From: an uncultured Actinomycetes bacterium
GTDB lineage: Bacteria > Actinomycetota > Acidimicrobiia > Acidimicrobiales > RAAP-2
Assembly: GCA_903825895.1 (NCBI GenBank)
Contig: CAIKCI010000024.1
Coordinates: forward strand, 1 to 64,000
Length of the DNA stretch: 64,000 nucleotides
Direction of reading: 5' to 3'
Shown here: positions 25,013 to 34,479 of the stretch, one piece after another
How positions within the stretch are numbered: position 1 is the first letter of the stretch
Layout of the letters: each line of letters begins with the position of its first letter
Program-made: the position numbers and the translations under genes
Notes under the pieces: model-generated
Database searches by the model: none
What the model was told of the DNA's origin: nothing
The model's input: the letters and a program-made list of their open reading frames with translations, nothing else

Positions 25013-25771
25013 CTAACAGCCTCCAGGTGGGCCGGGTGTTCCAGCTCCACTTGAGGGTTGGTCGACCGTTCCGATGTTGCTGGGTCGAGGGTTCGGTCCG
25101 AGATGAACCACGTACCAAACCCCTCGCCAAGAAATCAGCGATGCCACACCAAAAGAGGACACTGCGCCATTGATTGAATAGACCAAGCGAATGTTCGGGA
25201 GATGCCAATACCCGATCGAATTCTCACAGGTGCCCGGTGCGATCCACGTGGCGTAGGACGCGTTGACATTCACGCCAGTCAGCGTGGCTCGATTCGGCGT
25301 TCCACCCAGAGCTTGTTGGTAGGCCGGAAGATCGAGAGCGTAAAAAGCGATCAATCGAGATTGATAATCACTTTGGGGGTTCGGTATCTGTCCGGTCTTT
25401 ATCTGCACATAGGCAGATTCAGGGAAAAACACGGTCTCACCGATGGTGAGTGAGTTTTGCTGGATAGCAGTCCACAGCGGCGCCAATCGAGCCTGCAGCG
25501 CGCTGGCGTCAGTTGGCGGTTCTTCGGAAGTTTGAGGAAGAGTGCCTGGATCTATCGTTGTGGTTGTCGTCGTGGGCGCAGGAGCACTCGTCGTGGTCGG
25601 CGCCGATGTTGATGTCGTCGTCGTGCTTGGAGATCTTCCCCCACCAGTGAACAACAGCGACAACAGGGCGATGGTCATCAAGACCACGACAGCCAAGGTG
25701 ACTCGCCGGCGCATCACTTGTGGGCTCGTTCGGCGTCGATGGCGAGAAGACGTCATGACGTTTTTTGACAT
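25013..25771 (-). CDS. Membrane-anchored protein with Thr/Ser/Pro stalk, function unknown
   Basis: A 252-residue protein. A basic N-terminus (SSRHRRRTSPQVMRRR) and one transmembrane helix (about 24-43) precede a long Thr/Ser/Pro/Ala stalk (about 48-80). The extracytoplasmic domain holds RLAPLWTAIQQNSLTIGET, a YWHLPNIRLVYSING stretch and GVWYVVHLGPNPRP. I do not recognise the family, though this ending is familiar from other actinobacterial secreted proteins. The start may be ATG 25771 or a few codons later at MTSS. It shares its stalk type with its neighbours. Confidence 0.7.
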   Translation of the reverse strand: MSKNVMTSSRHRRRTSPQVMRRRVTLAVVVLMTIALLSLLFTGGGRSPSTTTTSTSAPTTTSAPAPTTTTTTIDPGTLPQTSEEPPTDASALQARLAPLWTAIQQNSLTIGETVFFPESAYVQIKTGQIPNPQSDYQSRLIAFYALDLPAYQQALGGTPNRATLTGVNVNASYATWIAPGTCENSIGYWHLPNIRLVYSINGAVSSFGVASLISWRGVWYVVHLGPNPRPSNIGTVDQPSSGAGTPGPPGGC

Positions 25772-25869
25772 CCATTGGTAATCACACAGAGAGTCTGTCT
25801 CACAATCAGCCTTCTTTTCGGCATCTCGCCATTCGAGTTGAGCAGTAGCCTGATGAGAGAGGAGCCGCC

Positions 25870-26715
25870 ATGGCAGCGAGACAACAGATTCCCTGGGCGT
25901 CAGTCGATCCGTTTCTTTCTGGATCCGTGCGCTCGACCCTACTCATCACAAGTTTCTGCGCAGCACTTGGGATGACGCCGTGGATCGCCTACCTCTTTCT
26001 GACGCAAACGGCCAGCGCTGAGGCTGAACATCTGCCGATCTTGCATGTCGGCATCTCGCTGACGATTGTGCTTTTCGCTACGCTCACGGCGTATTTTGCT
26101 CGACGTCGTTCACCTGTGACGGTTGTGATGGCGACCACTACAGCCACCCTTGCTCTTGTCATTCCCTGGTTCGATATTGGTTCTACGCAACACGACCTCT
26201 TGACCCTCTCTATCCTCTTTGGCCTCGTTGGACTTGCTCCCCTGTTCTTTCTCTCGATTATTGCCATCCGAGGCGCGTTCCATCCTCGCAATGCCAGCAT
26301 GTCAATCAGGCCACTCATCCCAAGTTTGATCAATGCCTTCGCGGTGTTCGTCCTGGTTGTGGCGGTCGTGGCGTCTTTTTCGCTTCAGAGCGAAACACGG
26401 GTCGATCATCTGCGCATGGTCTGGTGCGGCCTCGACGTCGCCGAGTTAGTCGGTCTCTTTGGGATTGCGTGGGCGCTGTTGCGCCGTTCGCCAACGGTGG
26501 TGCTCTTCGCCAGCATGACGTCCGCACTGCTCTTGGCTGACGGATGGTACGACGTCGTCGGAACCCGAGGGATCCAGCAGATGAATGCTGCCCTCATGGC
26601 TGGGGTCGAGTTGCCACTCTCTGTTTTGGCCTTCTGGCTCGCTTGGTGCGAGGTAGCACAATGGCCCCTTCGTCAGCAGACGGGCGCTGCCAACGGAACG
26701 ACATCAGGAGAGTAG
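25870..26715 (+). CDS. Seven-helix integral membrane protein, function unknown
   Basis: A 281-residue protein with a good ribosome-binding site (AGAGGAG) before its ATG. About seven hydrophobic segments fill the length, starting with LLITSFCAALGMTPWIAYLFL and VGISLTIVLFATLTAYFA. Loops are short and the C-terminus is hydrophilic. It resembles no named transporter or enzyme to my eye. It precedes tRNA-Cys, which is on the other strand. Confidence 0.7.
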   Translation: MAARQQIPWASVDPFLSGSVRSTLLITSFCAALGMTPWIAYLFLTQTASAEAEHLPILHVGISLTIVLFATLTAYFARRRSPVTVVMATTTATLALVIPWFDIGSTQHDLLTLSILFGLVGLAPLFFLSIIAIRGAFHPRNASMSIRPLIPSLINAFAVFVLVVAVVASFSLQSETRVDHLRMVWCGLDVAELVGLFGIAWALLRRSPTVVLFASMTSALLLADGWYDVVGTRGIQQMNAALMAGVELPLSVLAFWLAWCEVAQWPLRQQTGAANGTTSGE

Positions 26716-26764
26716 GCGCATGACGTGCATGGGATGCCCACGACAATATGTCTCGTGAGCCTTT

Positions 26765-26838
26765 TGGAGGCGGCGCCCGGATTCGAACCGGGGTACAAGG
26801 CTTTGCAGGCCTCTGCCTAACCACTCGGCCACGCCGCC
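26765..26838 (-). tRNA. tRNA-Cys (anticodon GCA), CCA encoded
   Basis: On the minus strand: acceptor GGCGGCG/CGCCGCC, anticodon loop CTGCAAA (GCA, cysteine), T-arm CCCGG-TTCGAAT-CCGGG, discriminator T, then CCA at 26765-26767 in the DNA. Unlike the two valine tRNAs here, the 3' CCA is encoded. Confidence 0.96.
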
Positions 26839-26915
26839 GCAGGCCACTACCCTAGCCTCCTCGCGCCATCGCTCAAAAAGTCGTTGCCAAACCCAGCCAA
26901 TGCTACGGTCAAGAA

Positions 26916-29243
26916 ATGTCAGTGCCGTCACTGCGGATCGCTCGCTCCGACTTATTGGAGCAGGCTGATCTCCAAGGAACACAGTTCTGTCGAACTCTCT
27001 CTGACGTCACCGACCGTTGGTTGGCCGACGTGGCCGATCAAGCAGCTGGCCGCTTCGCTGACGATGTCGTCCTTTTGGCAGTCGGAGGCTACGGACGCAG
27101 AGAACTCTGCCCCTTTAGCGACCTTGATCTTCTTCTCGTCCACAATGCTCGTCGTTCCGTTGGCGATTTTGCTGACGACCTTTGGTATCCCATCTGGGAT
27201 GAGGGCCTCTCAGTGGACCACGCAGTGCGTACCCCGAAAGAGGTTGTTGCCCTTGCCAAACGCGACCTCAGAGTTGCTCTTGGGCTCCTTGATGCCAGAG
27301 TCATTTGGGGCGATTCATCCCTTGCTCAACCACTTCTCGAAAACGTGGCGGAGCTCTGGGACGCAGAACTTGTTCATCAATTCCTCCCCGACCTCGAGGA
27401 GCAGATGGCCCAGCGCCACAGCGCCGAGGGCGACGTAGCGTTTCTCCTCGAGCCGAATCTGAAAGAAAGCCATGGGGGGCTACGCGATGCCAACGTCCTC
27501 CGCTCACTGTCCTCGACGTCCCCGACATTGCATCAGCTCGTCGATTTCTCAGCAGTCGAACAAGCAACCTCAATGTTGGTCTCAGTGCGCGTAGAGCTCC
27601 ATCGTCTGGCGCGACGAGAACAAGATCGCTTCCTCCTCCAAGATCAAGATGCCGTGGCATCGCTTCTTGGGTATCGTGACGCCGATGCACTGTGTCGTGC
27701 CGTCTCAGAAGCTGGTCGAACGATCGCTTTGGTGAGTGACGAGACCTGGCGTCGCCAGGACCGTTGGGGATCGCAGCGCTCCGAGCATGTCGCTCCTTCC
27801 ATTTCTCTCGAAGCAGATCTGGCACTCGAAGCGGGCGAAATCACTCTCACTAGTGATGCCGACCTTCACGACCAGTCGCTCATCTGGCGCTTTGCAGCAT
27901 GTGGCGCTGAGAATGACACGCCGCTCTCTCTCGCTTCACTCCATGCTCTTTCAGAGAGTGTCCCCCTCGAGCCAACTCAATGGACTGATCGCACCTTGCA
28001 ATCATTCCTTCGTCTCATGTTCTCCGGGGCTACCGCTATCTCTGCTTTTGAGGCGCTTGATCGTCACGGTCTTATTGTCGCGACACTTCCCGAATGGGAA
28101 CACGTTCGCTATTTTCACCAGCGCAATGCCTATCACCGCTTCACCGTAGATCGACACCTCTTGGAGACGGCCGCCAATGCTGCTGCCCTGGTTGGAACGG
28201 TCGATCGACCTGATCTCTTGGTCACGGGAGCGCTGTTCCATGACATTGGCAAAGGCCTCCCTGGGGATCACACTGAGCTTGGGATCACGCTCGTCGGTGC
28301 CATCGCTCCACGGCTCGGATTTGGAGCAGAGGATGTGAGCAGCCTCCAGTTGCTGGTTCGTCACCACTTACTCTTGGCCGACACGGCGACGCGTCGAGAT
28401 CTCGCTGATCCTCGAACGATTGAAATGGTGGCCGAGGCCGTCAAGACAATCTCAATGCTCCGTCTCTTAGCAGCACTGACCAAGGCCGATTCAATTGCCA
28501 CGGGATCTTCAGCATGGAGTCCTTGGAAGGAACAACTTATCGACGAGTTGGTGGAACGCACCGCCGCACACCTTGACGGCGTGGCACCCGAGGGTCAAGA
28601 ACAGTTGAGTTCGGCCTTCTCCCACCTGGTTGATGACGCACGACGCACGAACTCTCCTCGGTTTGTTCTCGATCCCCCGCGCATTGTGGTGGCAATGGAG
28701 GACCGACCTGGGCTCCTCAGTAGTCTCGCAGGGACCTTGGCGATCCTGCGCCTCGACGTCCTTACCGCCGATGCCGATAGCGTTGACGGCTTTGCGCTGG
28801 ATAGTTTTACCGTCCAGGCACTTAATGATCGCTGGCCTGATGAGAGGACCTTGGCGGCGACCTTAAGCGAGGTACTCGACCAAGGTATCGACATCGCTGC
28901 CCGACTTGAACAACAAGCGTCGAATTACTCGGTCGGCCAACGACCCTGGTCCGCTCGTCCCAGTGCGCCGTTCGTTCGACTCGATAATGAGGCCTCGACA
29001 GATGCCACGGTGGTGGAGGTTCGAGCTGCTGACCGGATTGGGTTGCTCTACCAACTCACGGCGGCGCTGTTCTCCCACAATCTCGACGTGATCGCCGCTC
29101 GAGTGGCCACTATCGGCGGCGACGTCGTGGACTCGTTCTATGTCTGTGCTCAAGGGGGAGGAAAAGTGCTTGATCTCGAGCGCCATGAAGTCATCGCCGA
29201 CTCGTTGTTTCGCATCTTGAAACCTGACCCTCGGGTCACCTAG
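26916..29243 (+). CDS. glnD: GlnD-like protein-PII uridylyltransferase
   Basis: A 775-residue protein with the GlnD domain order. Residues about 50-80 form the nucleotidyltransferase core (AVGGYGRRELCPFSDLDLLL with D69 and D71). The GlnD linker region follows, then an HD domain at about 380-530 (GALFHDIGKGLPGDH) and two ACT domains at the C-terminus (VVAMEDRPGLLSSLAG, about 588, and VVEVRAADRIGLLYQL, about 698). GlnD modifies PII proteins and senses glutamine; in actinobacteria it may adenylylate GlnK. No glnK or amtB lies nearby. Confidence 0.9.
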   Translation: MSVPSLRIARSDLLEQADLQGTQFCRTLSDVTDRWLADVADQAAGRFADDVVLLAVGGYGRRELCPFSDLDLLLVHNARRSVGDFADDLWYPIWDEGLSVDHAVRTPKEVVALAKRDLRVALGLLDARVIWGDSSLAQPLLENVAELWDAELVHQFLPDLEEQMAQRHSAEGDVAFLLEPNLKESHGGLRDANVLRSLSSTSPTLHQLVDFSAVEQATSMLVSVRVELHRLARREQDRFLLQDQDAVASLLGYRDADALCRAVSEAGRTIALVSDETWRRQDRWGSQRSEHVAPSISLEADLALEAGEITLTSDADLHDQSLIWRFAACGAENDTPLSLASLHALSESVPLEPTQWTDRTLQSFLRLMFSGATAISAFEALDRHGLIVATLPEWEHVRYFHQRNAYHRFTVDRHLLETAANAAALVGTVDRPDLLVTGALFHDIGKGLPGDHTELGITLVGAIAPRLGFGAEDVSSLQLLVRHHLLLADTATRRDLADPRTIEMVAEAVKTISMLRLLAALTKADSIATGSSAWSPWKEQLIDELVERTAAHLDGVAPEGQEQLSSAFSHLVDDARRTNSPRFVLDPPRIVVAMEDRPGLLSSLAGTLAILRLDVLTADADSVDGFALDSFTVQALNDRWPDERTLAATLSEVLDQGIDIAARLEQQASNYSVGQRPWSARPSAPFVRLDNEASTDATVVEVRAADRIGLLYQLTAALFSHNLDVIAARVATIGGDVVDSFYVCAQGGGKVLDLERHEVIADSLFRILKPDPRVT

Positions 29244-29289
29244 GTCGTCCTGCTCAGGAATAGTCGATTTCTCCTAGTAACCTGGCCCC

Positions 29290-30414
29290 GTGGCCCCCAA
29301 GCACAAATCGACGAAGAAGTTCAGAACCAAGTCCCTCGTCATTGTGCTGGCCGTGCTCTCTCTCGCCATTATCGGGACGGGCATCGGGATCGGCATCAGC
29401 CACCAGAAAACCACGCAGGCGAGCGCGCCCACGAAACCAGCAACCCTGACGGTTGTCGCCACCACGCCGGGCAACGCTGGAACAGTGTCTTCTCAAGCGG
29501 CGATTCGCGTTGAACTTTCAGGGCCCTTAGCCAAATCCAGCCCCCTCCCATCGGTAAGTCCCGCCGTCCCTGGATCGTGGGAGCGACTTTCGGCAACGAC
29601 CTTGGAATTTGTGCAGCTCGCCAGTTTTGCTCCTGGGCAAAGTGTGACCGTCACCATCCCCGGGGGGCCAACTGGAATCAAGAGCACAAGTGGCGTTCAT
29701 CTCGCCAGTTCTGTCACCACCACCTTCTCGATCGCACCACTCAGCACGCTGCGGGTTCAACAACTTCTCGCCCAGTTGAACTACCTCCCCGTTTCCTTCA
29801 CCCCCTCGAATCCTTCGCCAACATATGCGCTAAGTACAGCAACTCTGTTAGGAACGTTTTCGCCTCGTTGGTCCTCGATGCCCGCCACGCTCATGTCACA
29901 ATGGCAACCCGGCGTTGACAACGTTGTCACAAAAGGTGCCTTGATGGAGTTTGAGAATGTGCACGCGATGAAGACGGACGGCCTCGCCGGACCCACCGTG
30001 TGGGCTCAACTCTTGAGCGATGTCGCCCAAGGAAAACTCAATCCGAATCCCTACAACTATGTTTCCGTCACTCAAACGCTCCCTGAAACACTGAATCTCT
30101 ACTCCAATGGGCAAGTGGTCTTCACCGCGAGAGTCAATACCGGAATACCTGGCGCAACCACCGATATCGGGACCTTCCCTGTTTATTTGCGATATGCCAC
30201 CACGACCATGAAGGGGACGAATCCCGACGGGTCAACCTACAACGATCCAGGAATACCCTGGGTTAGCTATTTCCATGGTGGCGACGCGCTTCATGGCTTT
30301 GTCCGTTCTTCCTATGGCTCCCCTCAAAGTGTTGGCTGCGTTGAGATGTCGTTCGCCGATGCCGGCACCGTCTGGCCGCAGACCCCTATTGGAACACTGG
30401 TTACAGTTCAATGA
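29290..30414 (+). CDS. L,D-transpeptidase (YkuD domain)
   Basis: A 374-residue membrane-anchored enzyme starting at GTG 29290. Residues 11-36 are a basic-flanked transmembrane helix. An Ig-like/SbsA-type region follows (about 52-148), then a peptidoglycan-binding-like segment at 217-242 (ALMEFENVHAMKTDGLAGPT). The catalytic YkuD domain ends the protein with H335 (HGFVRSSYGS) and the nucleophile C350 (VGCVEMS). L,D-transpeptidases make 3-3 meso-DAP crosslinks in peptidoglycan. The next gene, a sortase, follows after 25 bp, so the pair may be a cell-surface unit. Confidence 0.9.
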   Translation: MAPKHKSTKKFRTKSLVIVLAVLSLAIIGTGIGIGISHQKTTQASAPTKPATLTVVATTPGNAGTVSSQAAIRVELSGPLAKSSPLPSVSPAVPGSWERLSATTLEFVQLASFAPGQSVTVTIPGGPTGIKSTSGVHLASSVTTTFSIAPLSTLRVQQLLAQLNYLPVSFTPSNPSPTYALSTATLLGTFSPRWSSMPATLMSQWQPGVDNVVTKGALMEFENVHAMKTDGLAGPTVWAQLLSDVAQGKLNPNPYNYVSVTQTLPETLNLYSNGQVVFTARVNTGIPGATTDIGTFPVYLRYATTTMKGTNPDGSTYNDPGIPWVSYFHGGDALHGFVRSSYGSPQSVGCVEMSFADAGTVWPQTPIGTLVTVQ

Positions 30415-30439
30415 TGGTCGCCGATTCAAGAGCTAATGC

Positions 30440-31402
30440 ATGACTGATCTCACTCCGGTCCCCGAGGATGCCGACCTCACGCCTCTTCCAAGCTCTCCAC
30501 GCGATCGCATAGGCCAGATTGCTGGCATTGCCGGCAAGGTCTTGATCGGAGCCGGCGTCATTGTTTTGCTGTTCGCCGTGTTCCAAGTTTTTGGAACGGG
30601 CTATATCCAATCTCAGCACCAAAGTTCGCTCCGCTCGACGTTCGAGAAACAGCTCCAAGCTGCGCCCCCTACGACCACGACCGTCGTCCCCGGGCCGCCT
30701 ACGACGGTCGGCACCCTTCCCACGCCATCAACCGGATCTCCCACTGCCATTATTGAGATCCCTCTGATTCATGTGAACCAAGTGGTCATCCAAGGCACGA
30801 ATGACGCGCAACTACAACAAGGTCCTGGCCACTACACCAACACCCCCCTTCCCGGCCAGACTGGCAATGTGGGGATAGCGGGCCACCGCACCACGTGGGG
30901 CCACCCTTTTTATAATCTCAATCAGCTGAAGCCCGGAAATAAAATTATCTTGGTCACCACCTACGGCACCTTCACCTATCACGTCACCACGTCACAGATT
31001 GTCGCCCCAAGCGATGTCGCAGTCCTTAACCCCACGCCGAACGCCACGGTTACCCTGACGACCTGTAACCCTCGCTATTCCGCGGCACAGCGATTAGTCG
31101 TCTCAGCCGCGCTCTTCAGTTCTTCAACAGCCACCATCGCCTCGTCAACGACGACCACCACCTCAACGCCAGGCAAGTCAACGTCGACCACGACCGCACC
31201 CGTTCAAAGCAGTAATAGTCAGAGTTGGGTTCCGTCAGTGCTCTTGGGCCTCCTCACGGCCCTGCTCGGAGCGGCGACCCTAATTTTGAAGCGCCGGATC
31301 AAGCCTGCGTGGGCCGTCTACCTCGTGGGTGGAATCGTGACCTTTGGAGCACTGATGTTCTTCTTTGGCGCCATCTCTCAGATTCTTCCCAGCAGCATTT
31401 AA
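30440..31402 (+). CDS. Sortase, class E-like
   Basis: A 320-residue sortase. One transmembrane helix near residues 32-51 and a Thr/Pro stalk (about 75-105) precede the catalytic domain. The catalytic triad is H149 (AGHRT), C209 (TLTTC) and R218 (QRLV). A second Thr-rich stretch (about 232-258) and one or two C-terminal hydrophobic segments follow. Class E sortases anchor LAxTG-type proteins in high-GC actinobacteria. No obvious sorting-signal substrate adjoins it. Its 3' end overlaps the convergent dinB by 4 bp. Confidence 0.87.
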   Translation: MTDLTPVPEDADLTPLPSSPRDRIGQIAGIAGKVLIGAGVIVLLFAVFQVFGTGYIQSQHQSSLRSTFEKQLQAAPPTTTTVVPGPPTTVGTLPTPSTGSPTAIIEIPLIHVNQVVIQGTNDAQLQQGPGHYTNTPLPGQTGNVGIAGHRTTWGHPFYNLNQLKPGNKIILVTTYGTFTYHVTTSQIVAPSDVAVLNPTPNATVTLTTCNPRYSAAQRLVVSAALFSSSTATIASSTTTTTSTPGKSTSTTTAPVQSSNSQSWVPSVLLGLLTALLGAATLILKRRIKPAWAVYLVGGIVTFGALMFFFGAISQILPSSI

Positions 31403-32739
31403 GACTCCTCGCTGTCCGAATCGACTGCTGGGGGTCCAAAAGGCTGGCTCCGTTGCTCGGGGATCACCAAACCCGTGCGTTCCAGCATTGAAGCAGCCCC
31501 CAGAATATTGTGGCCAAAACGAGCACGGATTTCATCAACCGCATCATCAAGCGTTGCCCGCTCTAACTGCAACCACGCCGCTTGTGCCTTGAGGTCTTCA
31601 GTGCTGTTCGAGCCCACGTCGAGTTGGAGTTGAACTGGCGTCGAGGAGTCTTCGAGGTTGCTCGTCGAGACGCCGAGGAGGCGAACTCCTTGGTCGATTT
31701 CCAAAGTCCCCAGTAATGCCGTCCCCACCGCCAAGATCGCCTCGGGGTCGTCAATCCCGCTCACCATGGTGTGCGCTCGTGAGACCATCGAAAAGTCCGA
31801 ATATTTGACCTTGATCGAGATCGTCCTCCCCCTCCGATCGGCACTGCGCAGTGCATTGGCCACACTCAGACTAAGTCGGCGCAGACGGCCCTCAAGTTCT
31901 TCACGCACGACAATATCGGTGGCATAGGTCTCTTCATGGCCGATGGACTTTGACGCCACGTCGGCTACGACGACTCTCGGATCTTCTCCTCGGGCTAGGC
32001 CGATGAGCGTGGCTGCATGATGGTGGCCCACGTGAATTGCCAGGACATCAGGAGCCATTTCTGCGAGTTCTTTGACGTGCTCAATCCCTAGGCGCCCCAG
32101 CGTCTTGGCCGTTGCTGGTCCAACTCCATAGAGAGCTCGCACGGGGAATTGATTGAGATACTCGCGCACTTCATCTTGGAGCACGACGAAGACGCCTGGG
32201 CCAGGTTTTATTTTTCCGGCATTGATTGTTGGCTTCGCATCACGAGAGGCAAGCTTGGCGACCAATTTTGAAGGCCCAACGCCAATCCCACAGTTGAGAC
32301 GAAGATCATCGTGAATCCGTCGTTCGATGGAGCGGGCAATCGTCAGAGGGCTCCCCAGCAGCGATGTCGCCCCGGTGACGTCAACAAAGGCTTCATCAAG
32401 ACCCAAGGGTTCAACGAGGGGAGAATGGTCGAGAAGTATTTCTTTGAGCTCTCTCGAGACCTCCGCATAGCGAGAGATCTTTCCCGGCAGCACAATGGCA
32501 TCAGGACAAAGCCGTTTTGCCGTAACCATGGGCATAGCTGAGTGAATACCAAACTTCCTTGCCTCGTAGGTGCACGAGGCCACCACTCCTCGCCCACCAT
32601 CGCCACCAACCAACACAGCTTTTCCCCGAAGCGTGGGGTCGTCCCTCACCTCGACCGAGGCAAAAAACGAGTCCATATCTACGAGCAAAATGGCAGGGTG
32701 TAACTCTCCCGAACGATCCTCGTGAGGGAGATCAGCCAT
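31399..32739 (-). CDS. dinB: DNA polymerase IV (Y-family)
   Basis: A 446-residue translesion polymerase. LLVDMDSFFASVE at about 18-30 holds catalytic acids, and GLDEAFVDVTG at about 113-123 holds the others. PSKLVAKLASRDAKPTI and YGVGPATAKTLGRLGI (helix-hairpin-helix) are in order. No obvious beta-clamp peptide stands out at the C-terminus. It bypasses damaged template bases. It overlaps the upstream PIG-L gene by 8 bp and appears to be the last gene of the lexA-divergent SOS run, which makes it damage-inducible by inference. Confidence 0.92.
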   Translation of the reverse strand: MADLPHEDRSGELHPAILLVDMDSFFASVEVRDDPTLRGKAVLVGGDGGRGVVASCTYEARKFGIHSAMPMVTAKRLCPDAIVLPGKISRYAEVSRELKEILLDHSPLVEPLGLDEAFVDVTGATSLLGSPLTIARSIERRIHDDLRLNCGIGVGPSKLVAKLASRDAKPTINAGKIKPGPGVFVVLQDEVREYLNQFPVRALYGVGPATAKTLGRLGIEHVKELAEMAPDVLAIHVGHHHAATLIGLARGEDPRVVVADVASKSIGHEETYATDIVVREELEGRLRRLSLSVANALRSADRRGRTISIKVKYSDFSMVSRAHTMVSGIDDPEAILAVGTALLGTLEIDQGVRLLGVSTSNLEDSSTPVQLQLDVGSNSTEDLKAQAAWLQLERATLDDAVDEIRARFGHNILGAASMLERTGLVIPEQRSQPFGPPAVDSDSEES

Positions 32740-33454
32740 CGAGGCGAAGGTGGCGAAAGCCCTCGGCCGCCGCTACACCGACCACCTTGCCGTCGCGTAT
32801 GGCTTGTTGACGAATTGATTCCGCAACCCATTCGAGATCGTCGGAGAGTTGCGATCGATGCGCCGTCACCGCCGTTACTTTTTGATCGATCGTGTCAGTA
32901 ACGTCAACAAAACAGTCGGCGTCCAAGGTCCCGCTGAGGAGTACGTTGCGCACTTGGTGAGCGGGGCCTCTTGAGGGAAAGTACAACGGCATCGCCGCCG
33001 CAGGAGCGACCGCGTCAAGAACAGCGAACCCTCCCGCTCGATGATCTTGGTGGTTGACATAGACCGAACCGAAGAACACGGCTGTGGGGTCGTGACTGAC
33101 AACGATCTCAGGTCGAATGGTTCTAATTCTGGCCACTATTTCTTCAATGAGGTTCTGGCGTGATGCCACCTCGCCGTCAGGAATTCCCATCAATTCGACC
33201 TCTTGGACGCCCAATGCCTTTGCAGCGTTATGGACTTCATCGGAGCGCGTTGTCATCAATGTGTTCGCGTTGGTGGCGGCGTCGTGGGTTCCCTTGCCAC
33301 CATCGGTCAGCACCACCAAATGAACGTCAGCTCCTTGAGCCACCCACTTCGCCAACGAGCCTGCACACGCCACGTCAGCATCGTCGGGATGCGCATAGAT
33401 AGCCAGAACTTTCGATGGGATGAAGTCAAAGAGTTCGGTTCGGCGTGTCGTCAT
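32732..33454 (-). CDS. PIG-L/LmbE-family deacetylase
   Basis: A 240-residue zinc deacetylase-like protein. The family motifs are AIYAHPDDADVACAG at about 15-29 (H and DD bind zinc), LVVLTDGGKGTHDA, and VYVNHQDHRAGG (third metal ligand). The family includes MshB and Mca of mycothiol metabolism, but it is shorter than those (about 290-300), so the substrate is not assigned. It overlaps nrdR (ATGA) and dinB on either side, placing it in the SOS-linked run. Confidence 0.87.
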   Translation of the reverse strand: MTTRRTELFDFIPSKVLAIYAHPDDADVACAGSLAKWVAQGADVHLVVLTDGGKGTHDAATNANTLMTTRSDEVHNAAKALGVQEVELMGIPDGEVASRQNLIEEIVARIRTIRPEIVVSHDPTAVFFGSVYVNHQDHRAGGFAVLDAVAPAAAMPLYFPSRGPAHQVRNVLLSGTLDADCFVDVTDTIDQKVTAVTAHRSQLSDDLEWVAESIRQQAIRDGKVVGVAAAEGFRHLRLDG

Positions 33455-33921
33455 GGCTTACGCTTTGGTGCGGTCTCTTTCGTCAAGAGACCCACCTCGC
33501 GTTCAAAGTCTCCGATATCCTCGAACCCTTTGTAGACCGATGCAAAGCGAAGATAGGCAACATCGTCGACCGCTTTCAGTCGCTCGAGGACGGCAACCCC
33601 AACATCTTGAGTACTCACGCCTTCTCCTCGAGCACGCAACGCTTCTTCGACATCAAGTGCCAGATGATCAATAGCGTCTTCGCTCACCGGGCGGTTCTTG
33701 CAAGCTGAGTTCAGCCCTGTGATCACCTTGAGACGATCAAAGGGTTCCCGCTCTCCCGATCGCTTTTCCACAATCAAGGGCATCTCTTCAATGCGTTCGA
33801 AGGTGGTGAATCGCTGCCCACAGGCGACGCATTCTCTCCTTCGCCGGATCGATCCACCCTCTTCCGCCATGCGTGAGTCAACGACTCGGTCGTCATCAGC
33901 GGTACAGAAGGGACAGCGCAC
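33451..33921 (-). CDS. nrdR: Transcriptional repressor NrdR
   Basis: A 156-residue regulator. The zinc ribbon is C3, C6, C31, C34 (MRCPFC ... CVACG). An ATP-cone domain follows (IVEKRSGEREPFDRLKVITG). NrdR represses ribonucleotide reductase operons when dATP is high. The ribbon, cone order and length are standard. It overlaps the PIG-L gene by 4 bp and lies 30 bp downstream of the LysM gene, so it appears cotranscribed from the LexA-box region. Confidence 0.96.
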   Translation of the reverse strand: MRCPFCTADDDRVVDSRMAEEGGSIRRRRECVACGQRFTTFERIEEMPLIVEKRSGEREPFDRLKVITGLNSACKNRPVSEDAIDHLALDVEEALRARGEGVSTQDVGVAVLERLKAVDDVAYLRFASVYKGFEDIGDFEREVGLLTKETAPKRKP

Positions 33922-33951
33922 ACCTTCACGTTACTTGGAAGAAGTGCCACT

Positions 33952-34440
33952 TCAAGGGAGAATGACGTGCTCCCCGGCGACAACCTCATGGGATCCCAGG
34001 GTTCGAGCCATCTGATTCACCAAGATCCCGGCTCGGGAAGGATTGATATGTTCAGCAATGGTGGCAAGCGTGTCGCCGGGTTGCACCACGTAGACCGACC
34101 CATCTGCCAGCCCAGAGGGTGCCCCTCCCGGTGTGGCCTGTCCCGAGACCGTTACCGTACCGATGCTGGTGAGCGGCAGTGCCAGAAGCGTGGCGATCGC
34201 CAGCCCGAGGACTCCAATGGTGATCCGCCGCCGCCGGAGCTGTCCTCGACGGCGACTACTCCGTCGCTCAGCGAGAGGTCGGCCGCCCCTGATTGGGGCC
34301 TCTGGGCGCAATTCACGAATTGGGGCAGAGTGGCGAGCGTCGTCACCTTCCCTCGGAGTTACCAGCGTGAGAACAGGTTTCGGCCAGACTAAGTCCTCAG
34401 TCTCTGGGCCTCCTATGAAGGGAAGGGGTGCAATTGCCAT
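33952..34440 (-). CDS. LysM-domain membrane protein, SOS cell-division inhibitor-like
   Basis: A 162-residue protein. I start at ATG 34440, preceded by AGAGGAAATATC; the frame extends further upstream through the LexA boxes, which is unlikely to be coding. A basic stretch (RRSSRRRGQLRRRR, 59-72) precedes one transmembrane helix (about 73-93). The LysM domain fills 116-162 (YVVQPGDTLATIAEHINPSR). Position beside lexA under several LexA boxes, and this anchor-plus-LysM layout, are the pattern of YneA/ChiZ/DivS-type inhibitors that stop division during DNA damage. Function is inferred from context and layout. It heads nrdR-PIG-L-dinB. Confidence 0.8.
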   Translation of the reverse strand: MAIAPLPFIGGPETEDLVWPKPVLTLVTPREGDDARHSAPIRELRPEAPIRGGRPLAERRSSRRRGQLRRRRITIGVLGLAIATLLALPLTSIGTVTVSGQATPGGAPSGLADGSVYVVQPGDTLATIAEHINPSRAGILVNQMARTLGSHEVVAGEHVILP

Positions 34441-34479
34441 GATATTTCCTCTTGCTTTCTCTCTAGCGACTTCCTCTAT

